Shown here: one piece after another, positions 55,506 to 64,000 of the stretch | How the letters are laid out: every line of letters begins with the position of its first letter | Position numbering within the stretch: position 1 is the first letter of the stretch | Origin: Corticium candelabrum | Taxonomy: Eukaryota > Porifera > Homoscleromorpha > Homosclerophorida > Plakinidae | Assembly: GCF_963422355.1 (NCBI RefSeq) | Contig: NC_085100.1 | Location: 188,501 to 252,500 of the forward strand | Length of the DNA stretch: 64,000 nucleotides | Reading direction: 5' to 3' | The notes under the pieces: generated by a model | Seen by the model: only the letters and a program-made list of their open reading frames with translations | Databases searched by the model: none | Told to the model about the DNA's origin: nothing | Position numbers and translations under genes: made by a program

Positions 55506-55907
55506 AGGCCACATGATGGCACTAGATGTGCTAACTACATTGTGAGACGATATCAGCAGTGAACAGCAGTAGTCTACTGTGGTTTTGAAATGAACAATAG
55601 ATTAATTTATTGACAGATAGTAAAGTGTATGTTACAAAAAGTCAGAGATGAATTTGAGACATTAGAAAATGTGTATTTTAATTAAAAAGCAAGAGGGTTT
55701 TCAAGCAGCTGCTACAACAGACTCTAATCAAACTTGCTTTATACCGGTTCAGACTGGCCTCCAACTACGTCACCACACTGTGTCCTGTTCCTTGTTACCG
55801 ATTTCTTGCAATGAAATTATTCGAGAACTAAATGGAAACATGCGCGCGTTAGCAAAGCTTAGCCTTCTACAGTACCCGTATCATCTTTGCGCATGCTTAT
55901 TCGCACC
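55506..55907. other. Spacer GNB5-LSM6
   Basis: About 400 bp holding the GNB5 3' UTR and the LSM6 promoter. A GCGCGC/GCGCATGC cluster at about 55840-55895 may belong to the LSM6 promoter. No gene seen. Confidence 0.5.
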
Positions 55908-56835
55908 ATGAGCCGCAAGCAGACTCCCAGTGACTTTCTCAAGCAAATAATAGGCAGACCTGTAGTTGTCAAACTCAACTCGGGTGTTGATTATAGAGGT
56001 TAGACGTTATTTTCTCCTAAAATTTGTGATAAACTGCTAACAAACGGTCTGTTGTGTTCTAAGGCATATTGACGTGTCTTGATGGCTACATGAACATTGC
56101 ATTAGAACAGACTGAAGAATACGTTAATGGACAGGTTAGTCACTTTTCTACATATTAATTAATTAACTATTAATTAATTAATTACAAAATGCCAATGGGC
56201 TGTCAGCTGTGGGCGTCATATTCTGATCAACTAAACAAGAATTCAGTGTTCTTCTGTACTCCTATTTTTGTTGACTGTGCTGTGCTTTATACACAGCTTT
56301 CGTGTTTAGCCTGTGTAATTACCACTTATTTAATCCAGTTGTCCACACATGCGCATGCCCACAGCAGAAACAGCTAAGGGATGCCATCTGCATGAACTAG
56401 GTGTGTGATAGTGAAACTCATGGTATCCATAATATACAAAGATTTCCTCAGATACGCAGTGCAATACTTCACATAACACCACATTGCTGGATGTTGTGTT
56501 TGTATAGGTATTAATGCCTGTAAAGGCACATGCAACTTCAGTGCATTTGTTCTGCATTTAGCAGGTCATTCACATTTCTAGAATCATTGTGTCAACCTAC
56601 ATGAAGGCATTTAGTGATTTGGAGTCTGAACTGAACAATCCAAATCTTAATATTGATCATATACATTGTACTTGTTTAGTTGACATTGTTGTTGTGTTCT
56701 TTAGTTGAAACAAAAGTATGGAGATGCATTCATAAGAGGAAACAATGGTTTGCTGTGAAGTATTACCAGTTTAAATTCTCTATTAATTGTCTTGTCTGTA
56801 CAGTTCTCTATATCAGCACACAACAACGGCGGTAG
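55908..56835 (+). CDS. LSM6: U6 snRNA-associated Sm-like protein LSm6
   Basis: Ring subunit of LSm1-7 (cytoplasmic mRNA decay) and LSm2-8 (nuclear U6 binding). Four exons, 55908-55998, 56064-56134, 56705-56747 and 56804-56835, encode 78 residues (human 80). The Sm1 motif is PVVVKLNSGVDYRGILTCLD with GYMNIALEQTEE, and Sm2 is FIRGNNVLYIS. The N-terminus MSRKQTPSDFLKQIIGRPV is almost identical to the human protein. The 570-bp intron between exons 2 and 3 has TTAATTAATTAA tracts only. Confidence 0.97.
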
Positions 56836-57324
56836 AACAGACAGTCATCTAGTACTAGCCACAGCTTGCTCATATAGACAGTACGTAATAGACTGACAGC
56901 ACATGTGTATAGTCGATGGTTGTGTTATAATGGTACTGTACTGACCATTGCAGTTTTACTTTTTAATACATCTACAGAACAAACTAAACCTTTTCCCATT
57001 ATTCGGAAGTCTTCAATGATTGCGTCTGTATTAAGTGATGTGAGTGTCTTCATCTGTTGCTTCTTGTTTCATCAATGAACATAAAGAGTGACTTACAAAC
57101 TAATGTACCTGTAATCAGCCAAAAACTATCAGCTAACCTTCTTGCCACACTTTTTGATTGGCACTCGTCCACCAGCACAACCCAACTACACACAAACACA
57201 CAAACAGTGTCACATAACAGTGGTTGTCATTACCAGCTGCAGTTCATCAGCATATCGCTGACCCAATTTTCACATGATTGTGCAATTGCATGTTAATTTT
57301 ATTGAAAAAGAAGCATGTGTTGGA
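56836..57324. other. Convergent spacer, LSM6 / NOL6
   Basis: Tail-to-tail region of about 490 bp with both 3' UTRs. No coding sequence recognised. Confidence 0.55.
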
Positions 57325-60300
57325 CTATTCTTGCCCTCGCTTTAAAGGCTCTATGGTCTCTGTGAGTACATCAAATGCAGTATTTTCTTGATTAGCATTT
57401 GCTTCACAGAAATTTGGTTTTCTAGCTTTCCTGCAATGCAATGACCTCCAGAGCATTGACAAAGTCAAGGAAATGTACTTGCATAGTGCAATTTTACTGA
57501 ATAGCCTATTCTGTCGTGTCAATTCAGGTTTCTAGCACAACAGCTGCTGCTCGTTGGCATTCTTACTTTTTAAAAAAAAGTGAAGAAAAGGTTTAGATGT
57601 ACACATTCACACTCACCTTGAAAGGTTCTTGCTGTAAGGTTGATGGTTTCCATACAACAGCTATAAACTGGCCTCCATATACATCATGGAAGAACAAGGC
57701 CACATCTTCATACTCATTCTAAAATTGAAATGATAAGAAACATAAACTTCTTCAAATGAACGATCAAATGTTAGAAAGAGACGGACACACCGACACACAG
57801 ATAAGTAGCAAAACAGGTTGACAGCTCAATGAGGAGAAATACTACTGAAGTGTGATATTTAAAGGCTCAAATAGCCAGTTCATCTGACATGTAGTTGTCA
57901 TACTGACACAGAAGCAAACCCAACCATCAGGAAGCAAAGTTGCAGTGTATGTCAGACATGCAATTGTGTCACAAACCATGCACACCTTCAGGTCCATCAG
58001 GTAGCTTGTGGCTGGGTTGAAGCCTGTTACTGGAAGGCAATCTTTCTGTGCAAGACCTGATTTACTCTTGGAACTCGTTCCATTTACTTCATCCACAGAA
58101 CATCCAATACGAGGGAGAAATTCACTCTTTAACCAAATGACAACATCATAGTCTTCTAATGAAGGTCGAAATATCGTCTAAACACAGAAAGTATGCTCAC
58201 TATTCATTCAGTTAAATAGACAGTACACCGTCGTACACCTTAAAGTCAACTTCAATGTTTGCACAGTCCGTAAGTTGCTTCTCCAGGAAATCTAGAGACT
58301 CTTTGGCAAGAATAACAAGCCTCGTCAAAATCTGTAGTTACAAGAAACGATCAGAAGACACAAATGGTAAGGTGTTGATGGTACAACCTTAACTGACGGA
58401 CCGTCTTGTGTCCATATTGACTTCTCCTTGTTTCTTGGAGTCGAAATAAACATTGCAGGCAAATGAGAACGTTGAGATGAAAACACAGCAGATATTGCCT
58501 GATAATCCTCATCTGCAAAATGCAAATATTGACAAAACCACACATGATGACTGCATGACTATGCACTTGTGAATTCACTGTTGAGGTTGACCATGAGTGC
58601 ATTACTTGTCCAGTCATGATGACATAACAAAGATAGAAATCGTTGAAAACCACACAAAGAAGATCTAATGGACAAACACATTTCACATCAATAAATTTGC
58701 TAAAACTGTCTGTCTGTACATTGTGTCATTTGAAGATATTCAAGAGGCATATAAAAACATTAGGTGTTAAGTATGTACACATCAGTTTGCTATCACCTTT
58801 ACATAGTTTGTTAATTTACTAGAATACTCAGCTGTTCATAAATTCATATACCCAACTAACAATGCTAAAACAGTTAGTTTATTCAGCATTTGCCAATTTA
58901 TGAACTATAAAACAGTAAGTCTCTCTCTCAAGCAATTCCCTCTCTTGATTAATTCCCCTACTGAGTGACACCCAAAAATATAAATATTTAGAGAATTATT
59001 TGGAGAAATGCAGTAGATCTGTCCTTGTATTAAGCCACCTCATTGTTGTTTGTCTGTCTGTCTGTGCACATTTCCTATTCTTTATTACCAACTTAACTGT
59101 CTGACTGCAACTCTGCCTGTTACATCTATCCATCAATTCATCCAATAAGTCGCAATATTTAGTAAGTTTTCGGACTGTCATTATTACATCAGTTGTGTGT
59201 GCTTACAATACCCAGGTGCCTGATAAGGAGATGGAGAAAGATAGAGATAAGCCACCAGCAGTTCTACACATTCATCACTAATATCTTGTGCCAAGAGTTG
59301 AGACGAAATCCAACGTTTAGCCAACCGAGCGGTTAGACTAAATGAAGGATGCTGCATCTCCAATCCTCTGAGAGTGCTTGTCAATAAGGGCAAATGGACA
59401 TTTTCCAACTCAAGCTTCTCGGCTTGAGCAACTCTTTCTTCTCTTGTCAAACCTGACAAGGAAGGTATTATACTCCTCAACAGCAAAGTTTCGCGATCAG
59501 TTGCCACACACAGCTGGAAGACATAACCAAGCTAGCAACAAATTGAATGTCATTGCACACTAGAACACATGGTCAAAAGACTTGGAAATTTACCTTCCTA
59601 ACAAAAGCACACTGTTCTGTTGGAATCGCAGTCAGTCGGCACTTTTTCTGCAGCAATTCAGCTAATTTGAGGTAAAAAGCAGTTTTGATTTTCTGCAAGG
59701 CTGTAATATCATCTGGCCATTTGCCACTTCCTTCCAAGTGGCAGACAACTGAAAAGCATTAAGTGAGAAAAGTCATCACTGGGACAAACATTTAATTAGA
59801 CTTTAATTTGAGACAATGTGCAAGAAAACACAGAGATAGCCATTCAAATGGAAAAGTAAACATTCAACAATCAACTCCTGCCTTTCAATGGTTGCATCCA
59901 AGAAGGAATTCCCTTGTTTCTACTCTGAGCAGGAACCATCACTTTTCCCAATGACAAGGTTCTCTCACTTAGCCCAACTCCATGTCCGAAAAAACCACAT
60001 GGAATTGGAGGAAACACCTACAGTACATGACAGTACACCCAAATATGTCTTACATGTATATCTGTCATGGTTTTAGACTTACTTCTGTCTCTCTAAACGC
60101 TGGACTTGTTCCTTGTATAGAATGAATGCCTAGTGGAAGGTCTGTCAGTCTCCTCATATCCTTTGTCAGAGACTCATATGCCTTGAGAACACTGACACTC
60201 TTTTCCTCACCGGTGCCTTTTTGAGAATGTTCGAATGAAGATCTGTGAGGCACGAGGAGACAGTCCAGTTGATCTGCCACATACATGACAGTCAATGAGT

Positions 60301-61302
60301 CAATGCTCGCATATCTGCAAAGTGCACATCAAAAAGAGATGTTTTGGTAGAAGATGTGTCTGCTTGCTTACTTTTCTAAGAGGTACTTGACAATACGACT
60401 GCAGATAAGTCGTTTCTCTGCCTGACTATCACATGGCCAAATGACTGCTTCAGTTATAGAGCCATCTTGAAAACGTCGCAGCTCTGCTTTCTTTCCCCAA
60501 AACAAACGAAAATCCCCAGCCTATAAACCAGCATAATGCACAAACCATCAATCAGCATTAAAAAAAACAAAAATAAATAAGCCATAAAGGCACGCAACCA
60601 AAAACAAAAAATTGGTTTGTTGTTTAATTAATAAGATAATAACTACTACTACATATAAAGGCACAGTCAACAGTAAATAATGTTTTGGATCATCATAAGC
60701 TAAAGGTTGATTTACCACAAATAATGGTATTCCTTAACTTAAAATATGTCTCATCAAATGTTTCTCCTAAAAATATGTCTCATCAAATATTTTATTAAGG
60801 TATGCCTTTTTACCTTCTGATCATCAGCAGCTGGTCCTTTGTCTAACAGTGAAAATGCATGGTCTGAATTGAGAACAAGACCAAAGGTGACAAAACCACT
60901 TGTATCAGCAGGACATTTCTCTGTCACAGACCACTGCACAAACATAGCAAAATACTGACTACATCACGACTTGCAGTCCAACAGATATTAACAATTTTTA
61001 CGTACAATATTTCTAATATTTTTATAATGTTTACTTGTGTGGGAACATGGAGTTTGCACGCCAATAACTCAATTCTGTTGCTCAAGCCCTTTACTAACAA
61101 GGAACTAATATATCGAATGGCAGCATTCAACCAATCTCCTCCGTAATCAATGACAAAGCTTAGTGTGTCTTCTGATTTACCCAATGAAAGAAAAGCTGAG
61201 ACAGGAACACTGTACACAAAATAAACATTAATTAAGTAAGCAGCAAACACAGTCAAACAACAAATGAATCACAGGGAAACACATGCACACACAAAAAACA
61301 TG

Positions 61303-61344
<42 letters not shown>

Positions 61345-63964
61345 ATGAACACAGCAACTGAGATCGAAGTAAGCACTTGAGCAAGCACTCTACATATGTA
61401 CACAAAGAAACTACAAATAGCATCCTCACTAAAATAGCTGCTCAAATTTCATTGAAAACTTCACTTGCATCATAAACAATGCCTCAAATCCATCAACAGC
61501 CGAACTATCAAGAAGTTGAAGAGCCACCTGAGCCTCATTTCGAACCTTTAAACACTAACGTTAGTTCCTCTTGTAGTACAAGAATTTACATAACATTCGA
61601 TCTCACATTGTAATAAGTGAGTTTCGTTAGACCACTACACAAATTTAAAAAGCCAGACGTGTCAACAAACACAACTTCAAAAACTTGTTGAAAATCATCC
61701 AATAAAGGCTACATAAGAAAGTGTCAGTTAGTTATCGGTACATGTTTTCATGAATATGGGATGTTGATTAGATGTCACCAGTTTATCGTTTTCTGCAGTG
61801 TCTACCATTGATATTCCACTTACTGACCAGTCTGTTGATGCTAAAAACTTCATGACTACTCTTAAGATCTGGTAGCTGCTCATGAGATGATTTAGTTTCT
61901 TGCATCTCAGCAGATGGGCAGTTAGCATAGAGACAATAAATCCAGAAAAACCACTCAAGCCCTAAACAGAAGAAACATTCACATCGCAGTTTTTCTCCAA
62001 GTACTCACTGCTTTCTATAGTGATATATACTAATGTGTGGTTTAAGATCATTGGAAATGCATGTTGACAGCCAAATCGACCCACAGACAATGTGAAGTAC
62101 GCTGCTGCTAAGCCTACGTAGTTGCTTGCCTTTGTCTGACAGCAAGACAGGCCATGAGGAGACAAAGACAATTAAATATATAGACAGGACAGACATAGAA
62201 GATACACACACACCAAACAGACCAGCAGGCAACCAAGCAACCAGAGTGTAAACACTTCACAATGGAATCATAAACAGATATAATACAACTAGATAAACTA
62301 TCATTTTATGCATAACCACACAACGTCAGTACAACAGACTGGCATAAATATCATTTAATAACTGTAGTAAAGCCTCATGCCTGACTAAGTCCTCTCTGCT
62401 GCATCCAAACTTTCAGCAACAAAATAGCATCTCTCATTGCCAGGCAATCCGAACACGCTTCATACAGCAACCTCAGATGTCTATCAAATGACATGTCCAT
62501 CAAAACAGAAGAATTATAGTGAGGAGTTGCAGGCATCCATCCTACAACAATTAGAAAGTAAGTGTACAAAACTCTTAGTCATAATTCACAGATACTTACC
62601 ATTTCCAAATGAATGTTCTGTTAAACAAAACTTTCCTGGTCTGACATTGTTTCTAGTAGGGCCAAGTTTGTTAAGTTTAAACACACCATCTGAAAGTGCT
62701 GGCCAAATTCGAATGTTACATACTTTCCCAACCTTTCCTGTTACACAAATGACAAATCAGTTATCAAATTGTTTTATAACTATAAACCAAACTGTACTTG
62801 TGTTTCATACACGCGTAGCAGAGTGGAGACGTGTAAACGTAACCAGAATATATTATCAAAAGAATGCAAAGTACACAAGATTCAATAGCAAGTATTCCTA
62901 CAGCAGCACTGAGTACAGTACCGGCAACAGACCACACTAGACTACTTGAATGACTCAATAAAAACGCATGCGCAACTCTTAATATATTACAACTTGTTTG
63001 CTATTCTACAGCCTAAATAATAGATGTTATTTAAAATTGGTAGAAATGAGATGTTTAATCCATGTGGCACAAATTAGGGCTATGTTATTGAATAAGCCAA
63101 ACACTAACGTGTAGAATGTAGTGCAGTAACTATCTAAGCATAGGTTTACATATATCATATATTGTCTGACCTGCCAGTTCAAGTTGCAGCACTGGCCTTA
63201 GTCTGTCTCCGTCCACAATCACATAACTTGCACTACGAACCACTTCTGAACGCTGCTGCAAATGTGATGCCAAGTATCCCAAGTAAACAGCTCTTTTAGC
63301 AAAATACAAGTGATTCATATAATCCTTCTCATGAACACACGTCCGTGGAATCTCAACAGCCAAGTCAACATTAATATTTGGTTTGCACTGTGTTCTCAGA
63401 AGAAAGCTGCCAATGACACGAACACTGCTTGGAGGAGACAAAGACATACTCCCCTTTAGAACTAAACTCTTCCACATCAAAGGAATGTGAACATCTCCAT
63501 CAAACATCAAATTTGATGGCGCATCAGACAACTGAAATAGCAATTTCAATAATACTAATACAGCATCATATTCAATGTAATAAGTACTGTACTGCTGGGA
63601 AATACAATGTCATTTGTTTAGTATTAATCACTCTCCAATAACAACACTGCTGCTTTCATTTCTAAACCTGCCTACTATGCATACAGTCAGACCTCATTAT
63701 TCTGACCACCTTAAATTCGTCCCATTGGTTTCTGTCAGACTAACACAAGTGTCGGATATTATCAGTAGCAAATACTGTACACAGTGACCATGTAAATCGG
63801 TTTCACGTTTGTCAGAAAGTGAGGGTGTCGGATTATCAGCATGAGGATCAAAATAATGAGGTCTGACTGTACTAATAATTGGAAACAGTCTGCAAAGCAG
63901 CATGCAGCCCAAATTCTTTCATCTACGTCAGAATCTTACCAGCAATGAAAGTAGATGTCTGCAA
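57325..63964 (-). CDS. NOL6: Nucleolar protein 6 (Nrap, UTP22), 5' part off the right edge
   Basis: SSU-processome subunit built on tandem nucleotidyltransferase-like folds. From the right, a tiny exon at about 63940-63961 is followed by 63534-63172 (LSDAPSNLMFDGDVHIPLMW, PPSSVRVIGSFLLRTQCKPN, INVDLAVEIPRTCVHEKDYM). Later exons read CLAMRDAILLLKVWMQQRGL near 62430, GFSGFIVSMLTAHLLRCKKL near 61930, YGGDWLNAAIRYISSLLVKG near 61110, FGLVLNSDHAFSLLDKGPAA near 60860 and ETLLLRSIIPSLSGLTREER near 59480. The 3' exons read NEKSIWTQDGPSVKV-type sequence near 58410, FRPSLEDYDVVIWLKSEFLP near 58150, and DVALFFHDVYGG with VWKPSTLQQEPFK ending at 57617. The same order of motifs runs through human NOL6. 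The final exon (57325 to about 57430, ending EPLKRGQE) is less certain. Human NOL6 has roughly 100 more N-terminal residues, so the gene continues beyond the window. Confidence 0.9.
61304..61342. repeat. (CA)19 microsatellite in NOL6 intron
   Basis: Pure AC run of about 39 bp. Confidence 0.9.
63684..63869. mobile_element. pogo/Tigger-like MITE with TA target duplication
   Basis: A 186-bp element starts CAGTCAGACCTCATTATT and ends with the complement AATGAGGTCTGACTG. It is flanked by TA on both sides (63682-63683 and 63870-63871). The CAGT ends, TA duplication and internal CGGATTATC-type motif are characteristic of pogo/Tigger Tc1-mariner derivatives. No coding capacity. In a NOL6 intron. Confidence 0.88.
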
Positions 63965-64000
63965 CTATATTCGCAGTTCTCACAACATTCGAGTAATTAG

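Overview
This is a gene-dense, intron-rich, AT-rich stretch of an animal nuclear genome. Most genes have many short exons with GT..AG introns, intergenic spacers are often only 40 to 500 bp, and long (GT)n/(CA)n runs sit in introns and spacers. The gene set includes a G-beta-5 subunit, a Methuselah-like family B receptor with a somatomedin-B-type module, an almondex/TM2D3 protein, an RFXANK/ANKRA2-type ankyrin protein and GDNF/GAS1-type cysteine repeats. This points to a metazoan. A sponge or another early-branching invertebrate fits best, but the phylum is inference. Exon borders were read by eye from splice signals and remembered protein families; no alignment was run.

Layout. 84-2080 (+): 3' end of a Dbl-family Rho GEF. 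2293-13883 (+): SKIC3/TTC37, the TPR scaffold of the Ski complex. 14760-15602 (+): TM2D3. 15742-22282 (-): HSD17B4, with all three modules and a C-terminal SKL. 22478-24009 (+): RFXANK/ANKRA2-like, head-to-head with HSD17B4. 24493-30227 (-): CMTR2 cap methyltransferase. About 30391-36385: a roughly 6 kb element bounded by long, highly similar inverted arms, with two LINE fragments inside. 36978-39817 (+): Mth-like receptor. 40575-44164 (-): THUMPD2, with a 0.4 kb MITE in an intron. 45261-48440 (+): an uninterrupted secreted protein of ten GDNF/GAS1-like repeats. 49052-50608 (+): glucose-6-phosphate 1-epimerase. 50765-51754 (-): GRHPR. 51913-52674 (-): SSR2. 52718-55505 (+): GNB5. 55908-56835 (+): LSM6. 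About 57325 to the right edge (-): NOL6, with a pogo-like MITE in an intron.

Function. Most loci are conserved housekeeping genes with no pathway-level clustering: RNA turnover and modification (SKIC3, CMTR2, THUMPD2, LSM6, NOL6), peroxisomal and central metabolism (HSD17B4, GRHPR, the epimerase), ER translocation (SSR2) and signalling (Rho GEF, GNB5, the receptor). Two pairs share very short divergent promoters: HSD17B4/RFXANK (195 bp between start codons) and SSR2/GNB5 (43 bp). The most unusual items are the long inverted-repeat element, the ten-repeat GDNF/GAS1-like gene, three E-box palindromes upstream of GRHPR, and an SSR2 first coding exon that appears to be only the ATG.
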